A stretch of DNA of 64,000 bases from Valencia hispanica (Eukaryota > Chordata > Actinopteri > Cyprinodontiformes > Valenciidae). Below are positions 23,683 to 33,575 of this stretch, one piece after another. The first letter of the stretch is position 1. Each line of letters starts with the position of its first letter. The notes beneath the pieces are model-generated. The model worked only from the letters and a program-made list of their open reading frames with translations. It was not told where the DNA came from and did not search any database. The translations under genes were made by a program, and so were the position numbers. Location: NCBI GenBank assembly GCA_963556495.2, contig OY747704.1:5878501-5942500 (forward strand), written 5' to 3'.

Positions 23683-24560
23683 TTACATTGTAGAATTCAT
23701 TAAAGTTAACTTAACAAACATACTCCTACTCCTCATCAGGTGTTTCTTACATGGTAAAATACAGGATACAAATAAGCAAAATAGAATCAGAATGACAATA
23801 AAAGGCATTGCAAAGTTCAAAAGAACCTGATACCAACGTCCAGTAGTCAACCATAACATAAAGTCCCAGGGAGCATTTTGTAATTCTTGTGACTTCAGGA
23901 AATCAACAAGTCCTCGCACCTTGTCATAGATGAGAGTCCAATTATCATGTGTAGATGGGATGTAAGTACAATAATGTTCTCCAATCACTGTACACAGTCC
24001 CCTTTCTGACGCAAATAAAGTGTCCAAGGCAATTTGGTGTTGCATTAGCATAGTTCTCATAGCCAATTTTTCAGGATCGTTTCCCATCAGATCAGACATT
24101 TCCGTAAGGATGACAGTGGTGTTTTCCAGGGACCACCAAACTTCGTTCATCCTATTTGTCAGACCTGCAACTCCAACAGATGGAAACATGGTGTGGAAAA
24201 TTCCTTTAGCATCACTGTAGAGCAGTTTACGCCCATCGTTGTCTGTAAAAGGAACGAACTCCTGTACCGGTGAGAAATCACTCTTCTTCAGCTCTGATAA
24301 TGATACAAAACCATTCTCTGTATCATGATGGTTGCAGTCGAGCCAAACTGCAGGTACCACACCAGTCTTTAGGCAGGTAAAGGTAGAAAGTATATCCACA
24401 CTTCCAAATGTAGCCATCTGGTGTTCAAATCTTTTATCTCATGATGGGGTGGTGTTCGAATTCATCAGAAGCCATAACACTGCAAAGCTTAGCAATGTCA
24501 AACCAGATAATGTAATAATCTTTATGGTGTTGGCAGAGAAAAACAACTGGATGAATAGCC
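23683..24560 (-). pseudogene. Retroviral envelope remnant: short surface part and transmembrane subunit (copy A)
   Basis: The minus-strand frame 24417-23683 encodes 244 residues ending in a transmembrane-type envelope subunit: a heptad-like stretch, the segment LDTLFASERGLCTVIG with a Cys-X7-Cys pair in the place of the usual Cys motif, a membrane-proximal Trp-rich region and a ~20-residue hydrophobic anchor near the C-terminus followed by basic residues. Just upstream (24560-24470) is a hydrophobic signal-peptide-like stretch, broken from the rest by a stop or frameshift. The whole region is about 290 codons, far shorter than a normal envelope, so most of the receptor-binding surface subunit appears absent. 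It is non-functional as it stands. Confidence 0.78.
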
Positions 24561-24681
24561 CCTCTTTTCAGAGAGTTTGACCACTAGGTGACAGGACTGC
24601 TTTTCTGCTGGGGTTTGAGACCAAAGGCCCTAGTGGTACCAATGCCCTTTGTAGCCCAGACTTCCTCCTGTCACACGTCTA

Positions 24682-25640
24682 TTAATCCAATTGTCTCTGC
24701 AGTTTACAATGTGAAAGGTGAATCCAGGAAGGTCTCTCAGCAATCTTCACAGCTGTGGGAGTTGCTAACAGAATTTGGAAAGGTCCTTCCCACTTTGAAC
24801 TTGTCCAATTCTTTTCCTTGATGACTCTTATGAATACCCAATCTCCAGGCTTTATAGGGTTCTCAGGATCCTGTAACACAGAAGGAGATACAGGCAAACA
24901 ATGTGCTCTTTGTACTTCTCTAGTCTGAATAATTTTCCTCATATAATCAGCTAGGGTTAATTCTTCATCTGCTTTCTGTAGGTCTGGTGCAGTAATGGGA
25001 AATTTATATTGTCTACCATAAATTATCTCAAAAGGAGTTAATCCCTGATTTGTTGGGGTTATTCTCATACAGAGTTTAACTAAATCTAAGCATTCTAACC
25101 ATGGCCTTTTTTTGTTTCTTCCATACATTTTCTTAGCCTGCTTTTTATTGTCCCATTATTTCTTTCAACCAGACCTGTACTTTGAGGATGATAAGCACAA
25201 TGATTTTTTAACACTATTCCTAAATGTTTTGCCATGTTTTGAATAACTTCATTAACAAAATGTGGTCCATTATCTGAGTAGATAGTCTCTGGTATGCCAT
25301 GATTGGCAATGATTGTTTTGCATAATGCTTTTGCCACTGTTAGTGCATCATTTTTAGCTGTTGGAATAATTTCAACCCATTACTAGGCAGTATTTATAGG
25401 AACCACTCTGTGTTAGTTCAATAAAGTCCATGTGTATAGTTTGGAAAGGCTGGTTTGGTTGGGGAAACTGGCCACGTTTTGGTCTCATGTTTCCCTGAGG
25501 ATTGTGTTTTACACAAATAACACATAATCCACAAAAAAATTTTTAAGTAAGTTTCTAGATTGTATGTTGTAAAGTGTTGTATTATACTAACCATCCCCCC
25601 TGTTGACACATTGCACGGGCCATGGGTCAATACTGCTCTA
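24682..25640 (-). pseudogene. Retroviral integrase remnant (copy A)
   Basis: Three minus-strand pieces in order: 25630-25418 with the His/Cys zinc-binding N-terminal region, 25337-25095 with the core including SDNGPHF (second catalytic Asp) and the catalytic Glu in LVERNNG, and 25128-24682 with the C-terminal domain (KWEGPFQ and WIHLSHCK), which is of gammaretrovirus type. The core is broken from the C-terminal part by a frameshift in the T-run near 25110. The stretch that should carry the first catalytic Asp, near 25380, is missing and replaced by a stop. Integrase joins viral DNA to host DNA; this copy cannot. Confidence 0.82.
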
Positions 25641-25739
25641 ATGCTTTAAGTAGTTTGTCACTAAAGATCACCATACCCTTGTTACCCCATTGTTTGCCAA
25701 ATGCCAAGAAAACATGTAAAGTTCAATTTGGATCTACTG

Positions 25740-25931
25740 TTATGAGTATTTCATCTTCATCTGATTACAAACTTCAGTTAAAACTTTATTCTTCTCTTTC
25801 CAAGTAGAACAATTCTTTGGTAGGTGTCTCATTTCAAGAGTTTTATGAAAATCTACAATTTGGATTATTAATTTATCCCCTACAGAGAACATGCCCAACT
25901 TCAAGTGAAATAGGAAATCTCTTCCTAACAA
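25740..25931 (-). pseudogene. End of retroviral protease region (copy A)
   Basis: A 63-codon minus-strand stretch begins MLGRDFLFHLKLG, resembling the conserved LLGRD-type block at the end of retroviral protease. Only about 100 bp separate it from the integrase N-terminus at 25640, so reverse transcriptase and RNase H (normally about 2 kb) are deleted. Confidence 0.5.
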
Positions 25932-28569
25932 ATTAGAAAATAATCTCTAGATTTTATGATTATCACAACAGGTTTTCCCTGTAGCCAAAACCTATTATTT
26001 TAATTTCATTTTTCTAACAACTCAACCTCATTTTTAAAATGGAAAACAAAATTTCACCAAATTCATAATTTTTTCCCATTGGACTTCAATAACTTCATCC
26101 AATTTTATTATTCAGTTAATCAGCAACTAATAGTTCCATAATGAAACATCTTTAATCCTTATTCATTACCTTTTTTATATATACATATATATATATATAT
26201 ACAGGTTCTACAAATTAGCCTATTATTATGATTACATGTGGAACTAAAATTGAATTTCGGAGTGCGTTACTACGTTCTTTACTAGGGTAATCCCATAACG
26301 AAAATTCCTTCTCTCATTTGCAATCTCTAACCCAGCACATTACAAGATTGTTTCCTTTCAACATATATCTTATCTGTCATAAAAATGTTAGAAGCAAACA
26401 TCTGAAACTGCCACTTGTTACAAAGAATAAATTCATGTAGCCAACCAGCTGTCACTTCCCCACAGGACCTGTAGACATCCATCTAAATTTTAAAATAAAA
26501 TCACTCTACTCATAATCCGTCATTTTAAACCATTTCTTTTCTACTATATGAGAGATCTCACAGACATCCCATGAATATCATTAAAAAATATTAGCTAAGG
26601 TTTTCTTATTATTATTATAGAGTAAAAGTTACTGCTGCACTTAAGAAATCCCAACCTTATTGTATTGAACTGCACTTAGCTAAAACATCCCCCTCATTAT
26701 CAGCTAGCAGGAGAGGTGTGTTCCTCCTCTTCTGCCTTGGCAGTTGATAACCTTTAACAATTTTCAAACGCATGATCAATCTGGTTTCAACAAGTCTTCC
26801 TCAGGAAGTCCATTTTACCAATTTCTGTCACAACCCATCACAGTTGGTTTGTTTATTAAGAGAACAACTAACAACCCATTGTTGAGGGACAGAAGGGTCT
26901 TGTTTATAATCAGAACAGCCCTTCCCTTAGGGGAAGGGGAAAGGTGGTCGGTTGTTTAAGATAATTCATTTAGATCACAATAAAGTTAACCTTACTCTTC
27001 ATAGGATTTTTTAAAAATATGTCAGTGAGTTTTCTCTTATTTTATTTTCTTTCAGCGGAACTTTAGGAAAAAACAAAGTTTAAAACGTTTTTTTATCCTC
27101 CCGGGTGCTAAAAAACACATCTGTTTCATACATTAACCCTCCTTTTTTCCCTGTTTGTTTGAGACGCCAAATGTCTAATTCTTCAATTTTCATCTTTTAG
27201 TTTTATTTTATATCGCAACTACCAAGAAGTACACGAAATTACTCAGTCAATCGTCCTTCAAATTCATAATCTTTATTTTAAAGAAATGTATTGTCCTTCC
27301 TCTTACATAAATTTTTTACATCTCCTTTAAAATTTTCTTTGCTATTTTTCCCCATATTTCAACAAGTTACATTTTACTGTTTTCATTTTTCATTCTTAAA
27401 TATTTATCATTCTCATGTTAAGGAAGTAAATTCAACTTTTATTTCTCTTTTATCTGATCTATTTATCTTATCACAGTGTTATTTACTCAATTTTCAAACC
27501 ATGAGACTCCGTTCAGCCTACAGCTGTTTCACCATAGAAATCTCCATTCACACACACACACAGTCACACAACCGGTTTATCACACATTAAGATAATTATG
27601 TATTTATTATCATGCTTTTTCATTACTAGTATTATTATTTAGACATTATTTATCATTAGGCCTATTTCTAATGAAGATCCCCTGTTGAAAGGGCAGGTTC
27701 TACAGTTCTTTTCCAGTCTTGATCAAGTTTTAACAATTTTATCACTGTAATTATTAAAATTAGAGTAATAATAAGGAGTATTATGAGGAACGTTCCTTTG
27801 GGAATTTAAAATCAGACTTAGTTTATTCTCCTATTTCATCTTATTTTATCTTTTATCTAGAGGAATGAAAAATGTTAGTGATTGTATAGTCTTATATTCC
27901 GGTTTTGTGAACCCCTGTTTTTAAGTCAATAGACTTCTTTAATCTAAGAACGGTACAAATCCTGGATCTACACAGGACGTCCCTTGAATGCCCTTCTCTC
28001 CGTACGTTAACACCGTCAGGTTTCAGGAGGAAATGGCATACATAAGGATTATGTCGTGTGCCTACTTAACTTACACCAACCTAGGGTCGGTACTTTTATT
28101 TTTTACTTCTGCTGTTTCGTATTTTTACTGCCTTCAGTGGCGTTCTTTATATCCCTCTGAGGTGGTTTTAGATTTCACCGATCTAATCCGTTACAACCTT
28201 CCCATATAATCAACTGTTTCATACCTATATTATTCCTATTTTGTCCCTATTTTATCCCGGGAAGGCTCAATACCTGACTCCCTTAGTCAGAGGTTTAAAA
28301 CGTCTTTTAAACCTGAACAGCAGAACTGTACCCTCTCTGTCTTAGTTAGAAATAATTTTAAATGTAGGGGTGCAAAACCAAAATGGTACTCACAAACTCC
28401 CCCCTGTGCGAGCGATTCAAACCGAGTCGATCGCAAGGGACCGGCAGAGAAGGTGTCCGGCGGAGCTAATCAGCTGGCCAGTGAAGCAAGAAAGCAGCCT
28501 GGACTTGTAGGTCAGGTGGGGCCCCGTGCAGCCCTCCGGCGAAGACCTTCCCCTGCGCGGACCAAGCGT
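25932..28569 (-). other. Retroviral leader/gag position without coding capacity (copy A)
   Basis: 2.6 kb of AT-rich sequence where gag should lie. On the coding strand I find no open frame over 60 codons and no capsid or zinc-knuckle motif. Contains an AT microsatellite near 26176-26204 and CA repeats near 27550. The right end (28400-28569) is GC-richer, as a retroviral leader often is. Confidence 0.6.
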
Positions 28570-28584
28570 CGAGTCACGGCACCA
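28570..28584 (-). promoter_or_regulatory. Primer-binding site, tRNA-His type (copy A)
   Basis: The + strand reads CGAGTCACGGCACCA, identical to the 3' end of vertebrate tRNA-His including CCA. It lies four bases inside the 5' LTR. Confidence 0.85.
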
Positions 28585-28588
28585 AAAA

Positions 28589-29040
28589 TGTTAGGTTATT
28601 TTAACTCACATGTTTACCTAGAAAGAAAAGCACGCACAGAGAAAATGTGAAATGTGTTTTCTCAGCTGAGGGAGAATCATGCAGTAAAAGAAACTGACAC
28701 ACCAGTCGTTGTTCTGATCCAGCAGAGTCTCAAAGATGTTGAGACTTACAGCTTCTATTTATTCACACGTGAACCGTTCCACCACACCCCCATTGTCCAG
28801 TTATCTTATCTTATCACCATACAACACACAGCAGTACTGTTTCTAACACAATGGCACTTTGTAGGTTTGTTTGTTTGTTTGTAGGTGCATCCTGTTTGGA
28901 CAGCATAAAATATAAAGTCAGCTTCTTATAAGCACATTTCCTTAAGAATGTTCTTACCCCCACACTAAAAGTTACTTCCCCTAATCTTGTCACACAAAGT
29001 TAAACAAAAGAACAGACTGCATTTATCACATTCTCCAACA
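28589..29040 (-). repeat. 5' LTR of retrovirus copy A
   Basis: 452 bp, no difference from 23145-23596 noticed. Followed by CTGTG (target duplication). Confidence 0.92.
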
Positions 29041-29337
29041 CTGTGACTCAAATATTGCAGCTGTTTCCCAATGACGAAATCATTTAAACGCTCTAAGCTC
29101 TGCAGACAGTTTATTCACCTCAGGATGTTTGATGGTTGAAAATGAGAGTGAAACTCAGGGCATCCCTACTGTCATCACATCACTGGGGGGAGGGGCACTC
29201 ATAGAGCACTGAAAGTTTATTTCCAGGTGGTTGCTTGATCCTTTGATAAGAGGAATAAATAAATAAATAAAGTGAATGGAAAAGTAATTGAGTTCGCTGA
29301 CTGATTTGCCTCGAGATATAGAAGTGAAGACAGGCTT

Positions 29338-29799
29338 ATGGTGCGTTCACACCGCACACTTCGTCTGCATCAGGCAACGCTCCCAACGCATCTAGTTTGA
29401 CGCATGTACGTTGAAGCTTGCAACGCTTGCTTCACACGTTCACACCGCAATGCGTCAGGCAACGCTCCCAACGCATAGAATATTTGATTCGGTTTTTTTC
29501 CTGCTCCCGCTTCATTCAAGATACGTATGGTGACGTCGCTACAGTGAGATGCTCTGATTGGTTGGCGCACTGCGTCAAGTCCGTCAAGTCCGTCAAAATT
29601 TCAGCTAGCTGAACTTCTGCGTTGCTTGCGTTTGCTACGTTGCCGCTTGAAACGCAGGTAACGCTTAAAAAGTTGACGGAACCAACGCACACAACGCACC
29701 GCAGAAACTCTGACGGACCTCTGAAGGACTCAACCGTAGACTTTACATGTAATCTTGCCACAACTGACGCTGATGTTTGGGGCCGTGTGAACGCACCAT
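29338..29799. mobile_element. MITE with GGTGCGTTCACAC inverted ends
   Basis: The left end GGTGCGTTCACACCG (29340) and the right end GTGTGAACGCACC (to 29797) are perfect inverted repeats over 13 bp. AT on both outer sides may be a 2-bp target duplication or an extension of the repeat. The interior is built of repeated CAACGCTCCCAACGCAT and GTCCGTCAA words on both strands and has no transposase. The superfamily is uncertain, perhaps IS-like/Harbinger-related. Confidence 0.72.
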
Positions 29800-30614
29800 C
29801 AGACAAATTAAATAGGACTTTTTTACAAGCAAGCCTATGTGACAGACCGCTTCTCTGCCGAGCCATAGTTAAGTAGCTTTAAGGCTCATTTATGCTCCCC
29901 TTTCGTACGTAATTTGCTTAGCCCATTCTTAATGTTGTTGTATTTATACCTTCTGCTGAATGTATATCCACTAGGAGGCAGTGCTGAGTTTGTCAGCCGC
30001 CCAGGAGGGGAGCTTACGTGGAAATGCACCATTGTTTTGGTTGTGCTCCACCATAAAAGTAGTACAAGAAGATGTCATTCTTCGGTTTGTCCAGACTGCT
30101 GTTTTTGTTCCTCTTTTTCTTTTTCATCCTATCTTTGTCTGTCCTTGAATGGCTCTTCTTCTATGTCATTCTCTCCTCAACGCAACACTGTCAGTAGGGT
30201 ACTGCCTGGTACGTACATATTTTCTCGTCTGCAAACATGCCGAAATCCTACCAAAACTATGCATGTAAAGACGCAAGCAACCAGTGACGTGCGGTCAGGG
30301 GTGGCAGGTGAGGCAGTACCTCACCTATCATAATGACAAGTAAAATCGGCACTAAAAATGATGAGAGAAAATCAATGTTTCCACTTATCTGTTCTATATA
30401 TTTGTTTTCTATATTTCAAAATTTTTATGGTCAAAATCACTAAATTTATATACCATAATAATACATTTACGCATTGCCTGTGGAGTGAGGCGGGGTGAAG
30501 TGTGAGGTGAGGCAGGGCTGTGATGTGCCTCACCTCTGGTAGTGCTGTGTCACACACAGTGAATGAAGCAGGCAGTTGGTGCATGCTCATTTCTGTCTCT
30601 CTTTACATCGTCAA

Positions 30615-31025
30615 TAAACATGTTTGATTACACATGTACAGCACATGCTGATGGGAGAAGAAGTGGAGGTGGTTGAGGAGTATAAATACCTCGGAGTTCA
30701 CCTTGACAACAGACTGGACTGGAGACTGAACAGTGAAACCGTCCACAAGAAGGGACAGAGCAGACTGTACTTCTTGAGGAAGCTTAGGTCCTTCAAGGTT
30801 TGCAGCAAGATGCTGCAGATCTTCTACAAGTCTGTTGTGGAGAGTGTAATCTCTTCAGCCGTCATCTGTTGGGGTAGCAGCATCAGAGCCAGGGACTTAA
30901 AAAGGCTCAACAACCTGATAAAGAAGGCTGGTTCTGTTCTCGGGACGACTGTGGAACATCTGGAGATGATAATGCAAAGAAGGATTCTTCATAAAATCAA
31001 AAAAATTATGGACAACCCTGAGCAT
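30615..31025 (+). pseudogene. Jockey/Rex-like LINE reverse transcriptase C-terminus, left part
   Basis: The + strand frame 30624-31031 includes EVEVVEEYKYLGVHLDNRLD, KKGQSRLYFLRKLRSF, a CWGSSI block and LIKKAGSVLG, the end of reverse transcriptase and following region of a teleost jockey-like LINE. The frame is cut at 31025 by retrovirus copy B and continues at 36944. The start is truncated; sequence before 30615 belongs to the hAT-like element. Confidence 0.82.
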
Positions 31026-31445
31026 TGTTAGGTTATTTTAACTCACAGGTTTACCTAGAAAGAAAAGCACGCACAGAGAAGATGTGAAATGTGTTTGCTC
31101 AGCTGAGGGAGAATCATGCAGTAAAAGAAACTGACACACCAGTCGTTGTTCTGATCCAGCAGAGTCTCAAAGATGTTGAGAATCACAGCTTCTATTTATT
31201 CACACAAACGAACAGATTTCACCACACCCCCATTGTCCATTGTCTTATCTTATCACCATACAACACACAGCAGTACTGTTTCTAACACAATGGCACTTTG
31301 TAGGTTTGTTTGTTTGTTTGTAGGTGCATCCTGTTTGCACATTTCCTTAAGAAGGTTCTTACCCCCACACTAAAAGTTACTTCCCTTAGTCTTGTCACAC
31401 AAAGTTAAACAAAAGAACAGACTGCATTTATCACATTCTCCAACA
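31026..31445 (-). repeat. 3' LTR of retrovirus copy B
   Basis: 420 bp. It differs from copy A by loss of the 34-bp TATA-bearing segment and several small changes around CACACAAACGAACAG. AATAAA is retained on the minus strand. Confidence 0.92.
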
Positions 31446-31455
31446 TTTCCCCCCT
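31446..31455 (-). promoter_or_regulatory. Polypurine tract, copy B
   Basis: AGGGGGGAAA on the minus strand directly before the 3' LTR, as in copy A. Confidence 0.8.
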
Positions 31456-31530
31456 GAAATGCAGTCTTAACAACTCCAGTAAAAGAAACAATAAAAACAT
31501 CCTTCATACAATGGCTACCTTAAAAGTAGT

Positions 31531-32462
31531 TTACATTGTAGAATTCATTAAAGTTAACTTAACAAACATACTCCTACTTCTCATCAGGTGTTTAATACAT
31601 AGTAAAATACAGGATACAAATAAGCAAAATAGAAACAGAATGACAATAAAAGGCATTGCAAAGTTCAAAAGAACCTGATACCAACGTCCAGTAGTCAACC
31701 ATAACATAAAGTCCCAGGGAGCATTTTGTAATTCTTGTGACTTCAGGAAATCAACAAGTCCTTGCATCTTGTCATAGATGAGAGTCCAGTTGTCATGTGT
31801 AGATGGGATGCAAGTACAATAATGTTCTCCAATCACTGTACAACAGTCCCCTTTCTGACGCGAATAGAGTGTCCAGGGCAATTTGGTGTTGCATTAGCAT
31901 AGTTCTCATAGCCAATTTTTCAGGATCATTTCCCATCAGATCAGACATTTCCGTAAGGATGACAGTGGTGTTTTCCAGGGACCACCAAACTTCGTTCATC
32001 CTATTTGTCAGACCTGCAACTCCAACAGATGGAAACATGGTGTGGAAAATTCCTTTAGCATCACTGTAGAGCAGTTTACGCCCATCGTTGTCTGTAAAAG
32101 GAACGAACTCCTGTACCGGTGAGAAATCACTCTTCTTCAGCTCTGATGATGATACAAAACCATTCTCTGTATCATGATGGTTGCAGTCGAGCCAAACTGC
32201 AGGTACCACACCAGTCTTTAGGCAGGTAAAGGTAGAAAGTATATCCACACTTCCAAATGTAGCCATCAGGTGTTCCTGTTCCAAATTGTGAAACATTTAG
32301 CAGTCAGATTAGTTACTTGATACCAGGCGTTCTTAAAAACGTAGTGGGTGTTAATTACAAATCTTTTATCTCATGATGGGGTGTTGTTCGAATTCATCAG
32401 AAGCCATAACACTGCAAAGCTTAGCAATGTCAAACCAGATAATGTAATAATCTTCATGGTGT
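31531..32462 (-). pseudogene. Retroviral envelope remnant (copy B)
   Basis: Equivalent to 23683-24560. The transmembrane part is split: 32296-31793 carries the N-terminal portion and 31881-31531 the C-terminal portion with the membrane anchor. The frame changes near 31850, where copy B has an extra base in the segment around the Cys motif. A signal-peptide-like stretch with ATG lies near 32458-32380, followed by a stop. Copy B retains about 70 bp here that copy A has lost (32281-32350), a clear difference between the two copies. As in copy A, most of the surface subunit is absent. Confidence 0.78.
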
Positions 32463-32614
32463 TGGCAGAGAAAAACAACTGGATGAATAGCCCCTCTTTT
32501 CAGAGAGTTTGACCACTAGGTGACAGGACTGCTTTTCTGCTGGGGTTTGAGACCAAAGGCCCTAGTGGTAACCAATGCCCTTTGTAGCCCAGACTTCCTC
32601 CTGTCACACGTCTA

Positions 32615-33575
32615 TTAATCCAATTGTCTCTGCAGTTTACAATGTGAAAGGTGAATCCAGGAAGGTCTCTCTGCAATCTTCACAGATGTGGGAGTTGCTA
32701 ACAGAACTTGGAAGGGTCCTTCCCACTTTGAACTTGTCCAATTCTTTTCCTTGATGACTCTTATGAATACCCAATCTCCAGGCTTTATGGGGTTCTCAGG
32801 ATCCTGTAACACAGAAGGAGATACAGGCAAACTATGTGCTCTTTGTACTTCTCTAGTCTGAATAATTTTCCTCATGTAATCAGCTAGGGTTAATTCTTCG
32901 TCTGCTTTCTGTATGTCTATGCAGTAATGGGCAATTTATATTGTCTACCATAAATTATTTCAAAAGGAGTTAATCCCTAATTTGTTGGGGTTATTCTCAT
33001 ATAGAGTTTAACTAAATCTAAGCATTCTAACCATGGCCTTTTTGTTTCTTCCACACATTTTCTTAGCCTACTTTTTATTGTCCCATTATTTCTTTCAACC
33101 AGACCTGTACTTTGAGGATGATAAGCACAATGACTTTTTAATACTATTCCTAAATGTTTTGCCATGTTTTGAATAACTTCATTAACAAAATGTGGTCCAT
33201 TATCTGAGTAGATAGTCTCTGGTATGCCATGATTGGCAATGATTGTTTTGCATAATGCTTTTGCCACTGTTAGTGCATCATTTTTAGCTGTTGGAATAAT
33301 TTCAACCCATTACTAGGCAGTATTTAAAGGAACCACTCTGTGTTAGTTCAATAAAGTCCATGTGTATAGTTTGGAAAGGCTGGTTTGGTTGGGGAAACTG
33401 GCCACGTTTTGGTCTCATGTTTCCCCGAGGATTGTGTTTTACACAAATAACACATAATCTACAAAAAATTTTTTAAGTAAGTTTCTAGATTGTATGTTGT
33501 AAAGTGTTGTTGTATTATACTAACCATCCCCCCTGTTGACACATTGCACGGGCCATGGGTCAATATTGCTCTAAT
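32615..33575 (-). pseudogene. Retroviral integrase remnant (copy B)
   Basis: The same three pieces as copy A: N-terminal region (about 33575-33340), core with SDNGPHF and LVERNNG (33267-32977) and C-terminal domain (32875-32615). The core runs on without the T-run frameshift seen in copy A, but a stop follows near 32977 and a frameshift near 32925. The segment with the first catalytic Asp is missing in the same place as in copy A. Confidence 0.82.

Larger units (their letters stand above)
23140..29045 (-). mobile_element. Endogenous retrovirus copy A, defective (LTR to LTR 23145-29040)
   Basis: A gamma/epsilon-like retrovirus remnant in antisense orientation to the channel gene. Two 452-bp LTRs (23145-23596 and 28589-29040) start TGTTGG and end CCTAACA on the minus strand and look identical by eye. 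They are flanked by the 5-bp duplication CTGTG (23140-23144 and 29041-29045). A tRNA-His primer-binding site and a polypurine tract lie at the correct ends. The interior is only about 5.0 kb. I see the end of protease, parts of integrase and the C-terminal part of envelope, but no gag and no reverse transcriptase/RNase H. The copy cannot move on its own. Copy B at 31026-36943 has the same gaps. Confidence 0.9.

Noticed and set aside
30624..31031. 135-codon open frame as a host gene
   Set aside because: It is the end of a LINE reverse transcriptase and its last codons belong to a retroviral LTR.
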